Shown one piece after another: positions 1 to 8,334 of a stretch of 30,391 nt of DNA. Position 1 is the stretch's first letter. Each line of letters opens with the position of its first letter. The position numbers and the translations under genes were made by a program. A model generated the notes under the pieces. The model searched no databases. It was given only the letters and a program-made list of their open reading frames with translations, and was not told where the DNA came from. The stretch comes from DAOTYE01 sp034434915. GTDB lineage: Bacteria > Chloroflexota > Dehalococcoidia > Dehalococcoidales > RBG-16-60-22. The stretch is from the NCBI GenBank assembly GCA_034434915.1, contig DAOTYE010000064.1, forward strand, positions 1 through 30,391. Direction: 5' to 3'.

Positions 1-359
1 TCATCTATCGTCACCGGCGCGGACTTGAACTGCACTCCCTTCTGCTTCATGCTCTCATACATCCCCTTGATATCGTCCACCACGAAGCCGATGTGCGGAT
101 AGCCCACGTCATTGGTGTTCCCCTTGAGCTCTTTCCCCTTCGGGGACAGGTACTGGATGAACTCCATCACGAAGTCCTGCACCTGCACCTTCTGCACCCG
201 CAGATGCGCCCCGGGTATGCCGGTGACCTTCTCAATCAAGCTCCCTTTATATTCATACGGCTTCCAGATATCGGTACAGCCCATCTTGTCACGGAACCAG
301 TTCACCACCTCGTCAAGGTTTTTCACGGTGATGCTCACATGGTTGATTCTCTGTATCAC
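1..359 (-). CDS. VOC/glyoxalase-fold protein, C-terminus cut by window edge
   Basis: About 119 residues are visible and the reading frame runs off the left edge, so the protein is partial. It opens with an INHVSITVKNLDEVVNWF stretch and later has GYPHIGFVVDDIKGMYE, the paired beta-alpha-beta pattern of the vicinal oxygen chelate (VOC) fold. The histidines in NHVSI and YPHIGF sit where VOC metal ligands usually lie. Family members include glyoxalase I, methylmalonyl-CoA epimerase and extradiol dioxygenases; the substrate cannot be read here. The start is a GTG at 357-359, chosen because a GGAGGG ribosome site (365-370) lies 5 nt upstream and a good promoter lies just beyond. The gene is divergent from the FAH gene at 616. 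Confidence 0.85.
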   Translation of the reverse strand, partial: MIQRINHVSITVKNLDEVVNWFRDKMGCTDIWKPYEYKGSLIEKVTGIPGAHLRVQKVQVQDFVMEFIQYLSPKGKELKGNTNDVGYPHIGFVVDDIKGMYESMKQKGVQFKSAPVTID

Positions 360-402
360 GCTAACCCTCCTTCTGACCTGAGGATATCCTTCAGTCCCTT
401 TT

Positions 403-430
403 ATTATATCTGCCGGCAAGCAGGTGTCAA
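403..430 (-). promoter_or_regulatory. sigma70-type promoter for the VOC gene
   Basis: On the minus strand a perfect TTGACA (425-430) and a perfect TATAAT (403-408) are separated by 16 nt. They point into the VOC gene, whose GTG start is 44 nt past the -10 box. Confidence 0.8.
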
Positions 431-449
431 CTGCCCTCTTTTCCCCGGT

Positions 450-476
450 GATTCTGAGCGTAGTGAGGCATGAATC
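450..476. repeat. short palindromic, REP-like element
   Basis: GATTC (450-454) pairs with GAATC (472-476) around a GAGCGTAGTGAGG core. From memory, short elements of the type ATTCTGAGCGTAGCGAAGAAT occur dispersed in many bacterial genomes. Only one copy is visible in this window, so repeat status is an inference. A C-rich run followed by AAAAAGGGAGG (about 476-505) adjoins it. Confidence 0.35.
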
Positions 477-513
477 CCCTCTATCCCCGTCTAAAAAGGG
501 AGGAACAAACGCA

Positions 514-533
514 ATGACAGCTTATTATGTCAT
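514..533. promoter_or_regulatory. 6-bp dyad upstream of the FAH gene
   Basis: ATGACA (514-519) and TGTCAT (528-533) form an inverted repeat around 8 nt. It precedes a weak candidate promoter (TTGCCT, 17 nt, TACATT) ahead of the FAH gene. It could be an operator or a minor terminator for upstream transcription; nothing decides between them. Confidence 0.25.
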
Positions 534-615
534 CTCATTTTGCCTTATTTCTCCATTTGTGATACATTTTTTGATATCATTACTTTATGCGTGACACACC
601 GGTTAAGGAGGATTC

Positions 616-1458
616 ATGAAGCTGGGACAGGTCAAAGTGAATGGCAATACTTACGCCGCCATCTTTGAAGGCAAAAAGACTTACCCCATCCCGGACTATA
701 CCATGATGGACCTGATTCGCTGGGCAGACAGCACCTCAATGCCACTCGCCAGCCTCGCCACACAGCTCGCTCAGAGGTCGGCAAACGCCGGGAAGCCAGT
801 CATCCCCCTTTATCCCGCCGAGGTCTGGGCATGCGGTTGCTCTTATGAGCCGAGCGCCGCCTTCCGCGATGCTGAACACGGCACCCGCGAAGGTTTTTAC
901 TCCCACGTGCTCAAAAGCCACCGCCCGGAGCTTTTCTTCAAAGGCACGGCGCGGGTGTGCACCGGTCCGGGCGAGGCAATCGGGATGCGCACCGATTCCC
1001 GCTTCACCGCCCCTGAGCCAGAGCTAGCCGTGGTGCTGGGAAGCAATGGTGAAATCCTGGGCTACACCGTGGGCAATGACGTATCCGCCTGGGACATTGA
1101 GCGTGAGAACCCGCTCTTCCTGCCCCAGTCCAAAGTCTACCGCGGGTGCTGTGCCCTGGGTCCGGTGATGGTCACCGCAGATGAAATCCCTGACCCGTAT
1201 AACCTCACCATCACCTGCACCATTACCCGCAAAGGCAAGACCATCTTTGAAAGCAGTACTTCCACGCAGAAGCTCTCCCGCAAGATTGAGAACATGGTGG
1301 AATACCTTTTCCGCGCCAATCCCCTTCCGGCTGGTTCTGTACTCATGACCGGCACTGGCATCATCGTCACAGAAGAATCAGCGCTTGCCCCAGGAGACGT
1401 AGTGACCATCACCATACCTGAGATTGGAGCGCTGAGCAATACCGTTCAGGCGGTCTGA
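616..1458 (+). CDS. fumarylacetoacetate hydrolase (FAH)-family protein
   Basis: The 280-residue product has a short N-terminal domain (about 1-65) and an FAH fold (about 70-280). The metal site typical of the family is visible as E134 and E136 (APEPELAVV) and D155 (GNDVSAWD), with K173 in QSKVY and a C-terminal MTGTGI loop (244-249). FAH-family enzymes hydrolyse, decarboxylate, isomerise or dehydrate beta-diketo and 2-oxo acids. This length and layout resemble the sugar-acid dehydratase branch (2-keto-3-deoxy-arabinonate dehydratase type), but the substrate is not determinable. The ATG follows AAGGAG (605-610) at ideal spacing. The stop is 2 nt from the next ATG, so the two are probably one transcript. 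Confidence 0.88.
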   Translation: MKLGQVKVNGNTYAAIFEGKKTYPIPDYTMMDLIRWADSTSMPLASLATQLAQRSANAGKPVIPLYPAEVWACGCSYEPSAAFRDAEHGTREGFYSHVLKSHRPELFFKGTARVCTGPGEAIGMRTDSRFTAPEPELAVVLGSNGEILGYTVGNDVSAWDIERENPLFLPQSKVYRGCCALGPVMVTADEIPDPYNLTITCTITRKGKTIFESSTSTQKLSRKIENMVEYLFRANPLPAGSVLMTGTGIIVTEESALAPGDVVTITIPEIGALSNTVQAV

Positions 1459-1460
1459 GT

Positions 1461-2291
1461 ATGGAAGCTAGAAAGATTCAAAGCACGCCAGAAGTTGAAT
1501 ACATCAGCGAAGGCGGCTACGGCGATGAGGCGAACATCGTCGTCCAGCTGAGACGGGAGTTCCCCGGCATCGGCGGGACAATCACCACCTACCAGGCTCT
1601 GCCCGTGGCTCTCAGGACCGAGTTCAACTATTCCCCACACTGTGGGCACAAGATGTTCTATAAGCACGCTATCATCAAGAAACTGGAGGACTTCTTTTTC
1701 AAGACGGGCGTGTATAAATACCCTCATGTTACCAGGCCTCTCGGCTCAACGGACGAAGCCTATATCTATGAATGGGCGTTTGGCATGGACGGCTTCCCAT
1801 GGCAATATGTTGAGCCGGACGGGACTGAGGTCAGGGTGAGCCTTGATGAATGGGACAGGTTCATTGAAGCCTTTCATGATGCCGGCATCAATATGGCAAT
1901 TGACTGCGCCAGCCCGGACGACGGCAGGATTTCAAAAAACATCGTGCACCAGCTTGCCCGTCCAATCTATACCTATGAGCCCCGCCTCAACCGCATCTGG
2001 AAGCGAGTGGACTTCGGCGACCGGAGCATCCAGATTGACTATGACAAGCTGATGAAATACTTTACTGACAATGAAAGCAAGCTCAGAAGCACCCTCACCA
2101 CCGGCAGGTATGAGCTGATGGTCCTTGCCTGCCAGTACCTCAGCCCGTCTGTCCGCATAAGCGAGCGAAACATCGGCAGGCTGGAGCAATTCACCCTGAA
2201 CTACCGGCTGTCAACACTGGCGCACCTGAACACGCGTGGCGTGGAGACTTCCCCCGCGGTGACCATCAAGCCAGCCGAAGAAAAGAAATAA
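1461..2291 (+). CDS. conserved-looking protein of unknown function
   Basis: I do not recognise this 276-residue protein. It has no signal peptide or membrane segment and looks soluble, with acidic and aromatic patches (DEAYIYEWAFGMDGFPW near 98-114; FHDAGINMAIDCASPDDG near 138-155) and a basic region followed by FGDRS. A long helical stretch lies at about 200-250 and a low-complexity lysine/glutamate tail ends it. The aspartate-rich centre is vaguely kinase-like, but no glycine loop or HxD catalytic motif is clear, so I do not assign it. It starts 2 nt after the FAH stop, which suggests translational coupling and a shared role. It converges on selB 18 nt away with no obvious terminator. Confidence 0.8.
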   Translation: MEARKIQSTPEVEYISEGGYGDEANIVVQLRREFPGIGGTITTYQALPVALRTEFNYSPHCGHKMFYKHAIIKKLEDFFFKTGVYKYPHVTRPLGSTDEAYIYEWAFGMDGFPWQYVEPDGTEVRVSLDEWDRFIEAFHDAGINMAIDCASPDDGRISKNIVHQLARPIYTYEPRLNRIWKRVDFGDRSIQIDYDKLMKYFTDNESKLRSTLTTGRYELMVLACQYLSPSVRISERNIGRLEQFTLNYRLSTLAHLNTRGVETSPAVTIKPAEEKK

Positions 2292-2309
2292 TCCTCCGCA
2301 CCATCCCTG

Positions 2310-4154
2310 CTAGAATAGCACGCGTTCATCGCCCACGCGGCGGGTGACTTTCTTGCTGTCCAGATATTCCAGCAGAGCCTGGGCATACTTGCGGCTGGTC
2401 TGGAACATATCCCGCACCTCTGCCAGGGTCACTTTCCCGTGAGCCCTGATGTGCGCCGTTACTTTCTCCACCATTTCTTTATAGGCGGCGGCAGAAAAGA
2501 CCACAGCATCACTCACCTTGACCACTTTGCCCTGCTCAACGAGGAGAGCCAGCACATCAGGCTCCAGCGTGATGTCCCCGGGCGGGGAATAAGGGTTATG
2601 CGCCAGGGCTTTCAGAAAATTATCTATACGTGCCTGCTGTTCGGCGGTAAGCCTGATGTGGTGGGATGGCAGGCGGACAGTGACACCTTCCTCTACAATT
2701 GCTTTATCCTTTACCAGCTTCTGAAGTGCCAATGGCGCGTATGTTCCCATCTTGAGCTTGCTCCCCAGCTCCACTCTGGGCATGCCGGGACGGGCAGGAT
2801 ATTTCTGATGGTATTCCTGAAGCAGTGACGCCGCTCTCTTAGCAAACTTATCCCAACTTACCGCCGTCATGAGCAGGCTCTGTTCGCTTTCTCCCAGCCG
2901 CACCACCTTCTGCTGCTGGATGAGGGCGTCAAGGACAGATTTTACGTCCTCTGCAGGCAAGCTGGCGCGGGAAAGCAGGGCAGTGTATTCCATGGGAGAA
3001 TCAAGCAGAGTCAGCACCACATCTTCCGCCGACCCTGCCTCTCTGACATTGAGCGCATCTAAAATATCCCTGCGGAAACGGGTGAGGCGTTTGGGATGGG
3101 CGTCTATGATTCTACCGCCACCCAGCGTCTCCATCGGCGAACGGACGATAAAATAGTCCCCGTCCACCACTGCCACTTTCTTTTCCAGGACAATCTGCGC
3201 CCAGGCGGAGCCGCCAGGCTTGAGTTCGTTCCCTTCAAGTAAACGCACCTTTGCCTCAGCCTCATCAGCGCCGCTATGAAAGCTGAGGATGGCGCCGTGG
3301 CGCAGAGGGCGGGGAGCTGAAGAGAGCAGCTTGAGCTTAACGGTGAGCATGGTGGTGGGCTTCAGCCAGCCGGGTTTGGTGAGCACATCGCCGCGGCGCA
3401 ATTGCTCCTTGCTCACGCCGACCAAATTGGCGGCGACGCGACTGCCCGGCTCAGTAGTGTTGACTTGCGCCTTATGGGTCTGCAGGCTTCTGATTCGCGA
3501 TTTGACACCTGCCGGGACAATTTCAACCTCCTGTCCCACAGTGAGAGAACCGTCAATAAGCGTCCCGGTGACGATTGTGCCCGCGCCTGCGACGGTGAAG
3601 ACGCGGTCTATGGCAAGGCGGGGCCGACCCAAATCACGCCTTGGCTCCAGCGTGGCAAGAACACCATCAATGATAGTTATCAGCTCCGGTAGACCTTCGC
3701 CGGTCAGCGCCGAAACCGCCACAAAAGGAGAGCCCGCCAGAGTCGTCCTGCTGATGAGTTCTTCCGCTTCCATCCTGACCAGCATAAGCAGTTCATCATC
3801 TACGGTATCCTTCTTGGTGAGCACCACAATGCCCTTGCGCACATGGAGCAGGTCAATGATGGCGAGGTGCTCCTTAGTCTGCAGTGCCACGCCTTCATTT
3901 GCCGCGATGATGAGTAGGGCAACATCTATGCCACCCACGCCGGCGAGCATGTTCTTCACAAAGCGCTCATGTCCCGGCACATCCACGATGCCTACTTCAC
4001 GCCCGCTCGGCAATTTCATCCAGGCGAAGCCAAGGTCAATGGTCATCTGGCGCTCTTTTTCCTCGCGGAGGCGGTCCGGGTCTATGCCGGTAAGTGCTTT
4101 GACCAGGGTTGATTTGCCGTGGTCAATGTGACCTGCGGTACCGAGCACAAACAT
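2310..4154 (-). CDS. selB: selenocysteine-specific elongation factor SelB
   Basis: SelB is the GTPase that carries Sec-tRNA to the ribosome at UGA codons marked by a SECIS hairpin. The 614-residue product begins directly with the G1 loop GHIDHGKST (8-16), then DVPGHE (58-63, G3) and TKKD (113-116, a variant of NKxD), followed by EF-Tu-like beta-barrel domains. The C-terminal 250 or so residues fit the tandem winged helices that bind SECIS RNA, and the length is normal for bacterial SelB. The ATG lies 2 nt after the selA stop, so both are read from one message. No Sec-encoding gene or SECIS was recognised in the window, so its client, perhaps a formate dehydrogenase, lies elsewhere. Confidence 0.97.
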   Translation of the reverse strand: MFVLGTAGHIDHGKSTLVKALTGIDPDRLREEKERQMTIDLGFAWMKLPSGREVGIVDVPGHERFVKNMLAGVGGIDVALLIIAANEGVALQTKEHLAIIDLLHVRKGIVVLTKKDTVDDELLMLVRMEAEELISRTTLAGSPFVAVSALTGEGLPELITIIDGVLATLEPRRDLGRPRLAIDRVFTVAGAGTIVTGTLIDGSLTVGQEVEIVPAGVKSRIRSLQTHKAQVNTTEPGSRVAANLVGVSKEQLRRGDVLTKPGWLKPTTMLTVKLKLLSSAPRPLRHGAILSFHSGADEAEAKVRLLEGNELKPGGSAWAQIVLEKKVAVVDGDYFIVRSPMETLGGGRIIDAHPKRLTRFRRDILDALNVREAGSAEDVVLTLLDSPMEYTALLSRASLPAEDVKSVLDALIQQQKVVRLGESEQSLLMTAVSWDKFAKRAASLLQEYHQKYPARPGMPRVELGSKLKMGTYAPLALQKLVKDKAIVEEGVTVRLPSHHIRLTAEQQARIDNFLKALAHNPYSPPGDITLEPDVLALLVEQGKVVKVSDAVVFSAAAYKEMVEKVTAHIRAHGKVTLAEVRDMFQTSRKYAQALLEYLDSKKVTRRVGDERVLF

Positions 4155-4156
4155 AG

Positions 4157-5539
4157 CTAATCTGATTTCAATCCAGACACTATCTTTTTGAACGCGCGGA
4201 GGACGGTCTCATCTTCTTCCGGGAGCACCGAACGCGGGTCAAGGAGCAGGACATCATCGTTGATTCGTCCCACGATGGGAACTTCGCATTGTCTTAATTG
4301 CCGGGTTATCCTTTTTGCCACGGCCGGATTTTCTTTGCTTCCAATGGCGATGAGCTTCGTCGGCAGTGTGCCGCCTGGAAGACTTCCGCCGCCGACCATT
4401 GACTCGCCGTCAATAACTCGCGCCTCCCCACCAATAGCTTTTGCCCAGGCGGTCGCCCGCTTTTCAATATCAGCGAGACGGGCTGAAATCATCCGCCACA
4501 CCGGAATCTTGGTCAGTGCTTCTCCTTTCCAGTAGTGCATGAGGGTCGCCGCCAGTCCGGCAAGCCTGATTTTATCAATGCGCACGGCGCGGGCAAGCGG
4601 GTGTTTCCTGAGCCTGTCCACAAGCTCCTTCTCTCCCACAATGAGCCCTGCCTGTGGGCCGCCCATGAGCTTATCCCCGGAGAAAAAGACAAGCGAAGCG
4701 CCCTCAGCAATACTTTTTTGAACTACTGGCTCTGGAGCAAGTCCAAACTGAGCCGTGTCCAGGAAACAGCCGCTCCCTACATCATCAAGGACGGGCAGAT
4801 GGTGCTTTTTGCCCACCGTTACCAGCTCTTCCAGCCTCACTTCCCCGGTGAAACCAATTACTTTAAAGTTACTTGAGTGCACGCGCAGCAGAGCCGCTGT
4901 GCGCGGGGTAATCGCCTGCTCATAGTCAGAAACCCGTGTGATATTGGTAGTCCCCACCTCCACCAGCTTCGCGCCGCTCTGGCGCATGACATCAGGGATG
5001 CGGAAGCCACCTCCAATCTCCACCGCCTGCCCCCGCGAGACGATAACCTCTTTTCTCCGGGCAAGTGCGGTGAGCCCCAGCAGAACCGCCGCCGCATTGT
5101 TGTTGACCACCAGCGCCGCTTCTGCCCCGGCAAGCTGGCAGAGAAGCGATTCTACATGAACCTGCCGCGAGCCACGTGCTCCGCTCTCCAGGTCAAATTC
5201 CAGATTGGAATAGCCGCGCGAAACTGACTCCATCGCCGAGATGGCTTCCGGACTGAGTGGCGCCCGGCCCAGGTTCGTGTGGAGGATGACGCCGGTGGCA
5301 TTGATGAGAGGACGCAGGCTGAAAGCCGTCATTGCGTCAAGCTGGCTTAAGATTGAATTTACTATGGCATCATAGCGTGAGGCTTTTTTGCCCGCTATAA
5401 TTGATTTTCGCTCCCGCTCCAGTTGTTCCCTGACCACGCTGACAAGCCTCTCACGGGGATACTTCCTGCCCGCTTTGCTGATGCGCTCATCAGCCAGAAG
5501 CTTGTCCACGCCGGGCAGACGCCTGAACTCACTTTCCAT
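4157..5539 (-). CDS. selA: L-seryl-tRNA(Sec) selenium transferase SelA
   Basis: SelA is the PLP enzyme that converts seryl-tRNA(Sec) to selenocysteinyl-tRNA(Sec) using selenophosphate. Family landmarks are RRLPGVDKLLAD at the N-terminus, NATGVILHTNLGRAPL, the LEFDLESGARGSR segment, DDVGSG, and the PLP lysine in FFSGDKLMGGPQAG (about residue 290 from this start). The frame can be extended to an ATG at 5569. I prefer the ATG at 5539, because the protein then opens with MESEFRRLPGVDKLL as family members do and a G-rich stretch precedes it; 5548 is another option. It gives about 460 residues, normal for SelA. It lies upstream of and is cotranscribed with selB. No convincing promoter was found in 5570-5750. 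Confidence 0.96.
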   Translation of the reverse strand: MESEFRRLPGVDKLLADERISKAGRKYPRERLVSVVREQLERERKSIIAGKKASRYDAIVNSILSQLDAMTAFSLRPLINATGVILHTNLGRAPLSPEAISAMESVSRGYSNLEFDLESGARGSRQVHVESLLCQLAGAEAALVVNNNAAAVLLGLTALARRKEVIVSRGQAVEIGGGFRIPDVMRQSGAKLVEVGTTNITRVSDYEQAITPRTAALLRVHSSNFKVIGFTGEVRLEELVTVGKKHHLPVLDDVGSGCFLDTAQFGLAPEPVVQKSIAEGASLVFFSGDKLMGGPQAGLIVGEKELVDRLRKHPLARAVRIDKIRLAGLAATLMHYWKGEALTKIPVWRMISARLADIEKRATAWAKAIGGEARVIDGESMVGGGSLPGGTLPTKLIAIGSKENPAVAKRITRQLRQCEVPIVGRINDDVLLLDPRSVLPEEDETVLRAFKKIVSGLKSD

Positions 5540-5750
5540 CGCCCCCATTTTACACAATATCTGAGGCATCCGCCACTTTTGCCATCCTCAGGCGAAAATC
5601 AACGCTCTCTTTCAAGTCATATTTATTATTTTCAGCTTGACGAATTGAAACAGATTGCTCCGCCCTTAAGCTGAAGGACTCGCAATGAGAAATTCAACTC
5701 TTCACCCTTTACTCTGATGAGAAAAATACAGGTACTTCTCTCCATAGCTG

Positions 5751-5779
5751 TTGACAGCCCGCTTCTTTAGTGGTAAACT
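5751..5779 (+). promoter_or_regulatory. sigma70-type promoter of the Rrf2 sulfur operon
   Basis: TTGACA (5751-5756) and TAAACT (5774-5779) are separated by exactly 17 nt, upstream of the Rrf2 gene and overlapping or preceding its candidate operator. Confidence 0.8.
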
Positions 5780-5787
5780 TAACAATA

Positions 5788-5804
5788 CCGATTAAATTAG
5801 TCAA
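5788..5804 (+). promoter_or_regulatory. candidate Rrf2/IscR-type operator
   Basis: CCGATTAAATTAGTCAA is a near-palindrome (GATTA-AAT-TAGTC, one mismatch) just downstream of the -10 box, at about the transcription start. Its form resembles IscR type 1 and related Rrf2 sites (CGACT-A/T-rich-AGTC). Autoregulation by the adjacent Rrf2 gene is inferred. Confidence 0.55.
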
Positions 5805-5816
5805 CATTAGCCAAAG

Positions 5817-6266
5817 ATGAAAATTTCCACTAAGGGACGCTACGGCACCAAAGCACTGCTGGACCTGGCACTTCACCACAGCGAGGGTCCGGTGCCCATC
5901 AGAGAAATCGCCCGGCGCCAGGGGATACCGGTGCACTATCTGGAACGCTTGCTCACCCCTCTGATTTCAGCTCGCCTGATTGGCAGCGTCAGAGGTGCCA
6001 GAGGAGGCTTGAAGCTCCTCCGGTATCCTAAAGACATCAGGCTCATTGATGTGGTGCGGCTTCTTGAGGGTCCGCTCTCACCTGTTGAATGCCTGAACAA
6101 CCCGGAAAACTGCCCTCGCGCTGATACCTGCGTCACCCGCGATGTGTGGGAAGAGGTAAAAAAAGCCATTGACAGCGTGCTGGAAGCCACCACCCTGCAG
6201 GACCTGGTGGAACGGCAAAAAAAGAAGGAGCAAGCACAGCCACAGAAGGCTATGTATTTTATTTAG
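5817..6266 (+). CDS. Rrf2-family transcriptional regulator (IscR/CymR-like)
   Basis: The 149-residue product starts MKISTKGRYGTKALLDLA, the standard Rrf2 N-terminus. A winged helix-turn-helix spans roughly residues 25-65, with the wing at GARGGLKLLRYPKDI. Three cysteines follow (C92, C99, C105; C-x6-C-x5-C), near the IscR C-x5-C-x5-C pattern that binds a 2Fe-2S cluster, so cluster or redox sensing is plausible. It is the first gene of a sulfur and cysteine operon and has a promoter and a dyad operator in front. That context fits either an IscR-like Fe-S sensor or a CymR-like cysteine-metabolism repressor; the cysteines favour the former. No strong Shine-Dalgarno sequence precedes the ATG. Confidence 0.93.
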   Translation: MKISTKGRYGTKALLDLALHHSEGPVPIREIARRQGIPVHYLERLLTPLISARLIGSVRGARGGLKLLRYPKDIRLIDVVRLLEGPLSPVECLNNPENCPRADTCVTRDVWEEVKKAIDSVLEATTLQDLVERQKKKEQAQPQKAMYFI

Positions 6267-6299
6267 AGCCTATGCTTGCGCCATGCGGAGACAGAACTG

Positions 6300-7352
6300 A
6301 TGATTGACCGTTACTCGCGGCAAATCCTCTTCTCTAAAATCGGCAAAAAAGGACAGGAGAAGCTGAGGAGGAGCTATGCCGTGGTGGTGGGCTGCGGGGG
6401 ACTGGGGTGCATCATCGCCGCGGCGCTTGTCCGCGCCGGCGTGGGCAGAGTGAGGCTCATAGACCGTGATATCATTGAGTACCACAATCTCCACCGGCAG
6501 GTGCTCTTCAATGAAGAGGATGTGAAAAAACGTCTGCCCAAAGCGGTGGCGGCAGAAAAACATCTGAAAAAAGTCAATTCTGAGGTGGAGATAGAGGGGG
6601 TAATTGCCGATGTAAACTACGCCACGGTAGAGAAGCTCATTTACGGAGCAGATGTCATCCTTGACGGGCTGGATAACCCGGAGACCCGCTTTATTCTGAA
6701 TGACGCCGCCCTGAAGCATAAAATCCCCTGGGTCTATGGCTCGGCGGTATCAGCCTCAGGACGGACACTGACCATTATCCCGGGAAAGACGCCTTGCTTC
6801 AGGTGTGTATCACCCACTGTACCTCAGAAAGGCGTCATCCCCACCTGTGATACGGCTGGGGTTATCGGTCCGGCACCGTTCATCATTGGCTCATTTCAGG
6901 CGGCAGAGGCAATGAAACTGCTCCTTGACAGGAAAGCGGTAAATCAGGACATGCTGGTCATTGACCTGTGGGAAAACAGTTTCAACCGCTATAAAGTCAG
7001 CTTCAGAAAGGACTGCCCCGCGTGCCGGGGCGATTACGAGTTTTTACAGCCGGAGATGGGCATACGGTCAACAGTACTGTGCAGTCAGAACGCAGTGCAG
7101 GTGCAGGACCCGGCGCTGGCAGGAGTATCGCTGAGCGAGCTTGACCGGCGCCTCTCAAGAGCCGGAAAAACCGAGCGCGATAGCAACACCCTGCGCTTTG
7201 AGGTGGAAGGACATGAACTGGTTATTTTCCCGGATGGTCGCGGCATCCTGCGCAACAGCCTAGATGAATCACTGGCTCGTAAGCTGTATCTAAAATACGT
7301 ATTGGGAAAGAGGAGGAACAGAGGTGGCAAAAGTGGCAAAGGTCAAATTTAA
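6300..7352 (+). CDS. ThiF/MoeB-family E1-like adenylyltransferase
   Basis: These enzymes adenylate the C-terminal glycine of a small ubiquitin-like sulfur carrier (ThiS or MoaD) before sulfur transfer. Visible features from the ATG at 6300 are the nucleotide loop GCGGLG (31-36), D55 and R66 (DRDIIEYHNLHRQ), K81, D122 in LDGLDN, two zinc-binding CxxC pairs (C166/C169 and C239/C242) and C183 in PTCDTAG, the candidate transfer cysteine. A C-terminal extension of about 100 residues (251-350), with CSQNAVQV and VIFPDGRGI, resembles the tail of Bacillus-type ThiF/MoeB. The frame extends upstream to a TTG at 6276, but the ATG has GGAG at 6287-6290. No thiS or moaD lies nearby. The last 29 nt overlap cysK. 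Confidence 0.92.
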   Translation: MIDRYSRQILFSKIGKKGQEKLRRSYAVVVGCGGLGCIIAAALVRAGVGRVRLIDRDIIEYHNLHRQVLFNEEDVKKRLPKAVAAEKHLKKVNSEVEIEGVIADVNYATVEKLIYGADVILDGLDNPETRFILNDAALKHKIPWVYGSAVSASGRTLTIIPGKTPCFRCVSPTVPQKGVIPTCDTAGVIGPAPFIIGSFQAAEAMKLLLDRKAVNQDMLVIDLWENSFNRYKVSFRKDCPACRGDYEFLQPEMGIRSTVLCSQNAVQVQDPALAGVSLSELDRRLSRAGKTERDSNTLRFEVEGHELVIFPDGRGILRNSLDESLARKLYLKYVLGKRRNRGGKSGKGQI

Positions 7353-8313
7353 GGGCATTGAGCTACCCAAGCTCAATAGGGGCATCGCGGACAGCATGGT
7401 GGAGCTTATTGGCAACACCCCGCTGGTCAGGCTTAACCGGGTCACCCAGGGAGCCAAGGCAGAAGTGGTCGCCAAGCTGGAGTCGTTTAATCCCTGCGGG
7501 AGTGTGAAAGACCGCATCGGCGTTGCCATGATTCTTGATGCCGAGGAAAAGCAACTGATTAGGAAGGACACCGTCATCATTGAGCCGACGAGCGGCAACA
7601 CGGGCATTGCGCTCGCCTTTGTCTGCGCAGTGAAAGGCTATAAGCTTATCCTTACCATGCCTGAGACCATGTCCATGGAACGGCGGCATCTGCTGGCTCA
7701 CCTTGGTGCCAAGCTGGTGCTCACGCCCGGTGCGGAGGGGATGACGGGAGCAATCAAGAAAGCGGAGCAACTGGTCAAAGAAAACCCTAATTCATTCATG
7801 CCCCAGCAGTTCAAGAACGCGGCTAACCCGGAAATCCACCGCGTTACCACTGCTGAGGAAATCTGGCGCGATACTGACGGCAAGGTGGACATTCTGGTGT
7901 CCGGGGTGGGCACAGGAGGGACCATTACCGGCGTCGCTGAGGTTATCAAAAAGCGGAAAAGCAGTTTTAAAGCAATTGCCGTGGAGCCGGTGGACTCTCC
8001 GGTGCTCTCCGGCGGCAAGCCCGGACCACATAAAATCCAGGGCATTGGCGCTGGATTTGTGCCTGAGGTGCTGAGGAAAGACCTCATTGATGAAATCATC
8101 CGGGTAAGCAGTGAGGATGCAGGTGCTACCGCGCGCAGGCTGGCGCGCGAGGAAGGCATTCTTTGCGGCATCTCATCAGGCGCGGCGACCTGGGCGGCAA
8201 TTGAGGTAGCGAAGCGACCGGAAAACAAAGGCAAGCTCATCGTCGTCGTCCTGCCGGACACTGGTGAGCGCTATCTCTCCACCTGGCTTTTCACAGAAGC
8301 CCCACCGCCATAG
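7324..8313 (+). CDS. cysK: cysteine synthase (O-acetylserine sulfhydrylase)
   Basis: This PLP enzyme makes cysteine from O-acetylserine and sulfide in the cytosol. The 329-residue product shows the PLP lysine K62 in NPCGSVKDR, the substrate loop TSGNTGIAL (89-97), the phosphate loop GTGGTITG (196-203) and the C-terminal SSG (284-286). Length and order are typical of CysK/CysM; a cystathionine beta-synthase-like role is less likely with cysE adjacent. Translation starts at a GTG with AGGAGGA (7311-7317) upstream, inside the end of the E1 gene. The N-terminus is about 20 residues longer than usual and lysine-rich, so an internal start is possible. Confidence 0.95.
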   Translation: MAKVAKVKFKGIELPKLNRGIADSMVELIGNTPLVRLNRVTQGAKAEVVAKLESFNPCGSVKDRIGVAMILDAEEKQLIRKDTVIIEPTSGNTGIALAFVCAVKGYKLILTMPETMSMERRHLLAHLGAKLVLTPGAEGMTGAIKKAEQLVKENPNSFMPQQFKNAANPEIHRVTTAEEIWRDTDGKVDILVSGVGTGGTITGVAEVIKKRKSSFKAIAVEPVDSPVLSGGKPGPHKIQGIGAGFVPEVLRKDLIDEIIRVSSEDAGATARRLAREEGILCGISSGAATWAAIEVAKRPENKGKLIVVVLPDTGERYLSTWLFTEAPPP

Positions 8314-8334
8314 CACTGAATACTCAAGATGGGG

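Noticed and set aside
3289..4131. Long plus-strand open frame (280 codons) opposite selB
   Set aside because: It is the antisense shadow of selB, with a Ser/Arg/Pro-rich low-information translation; selB has full family motifs.
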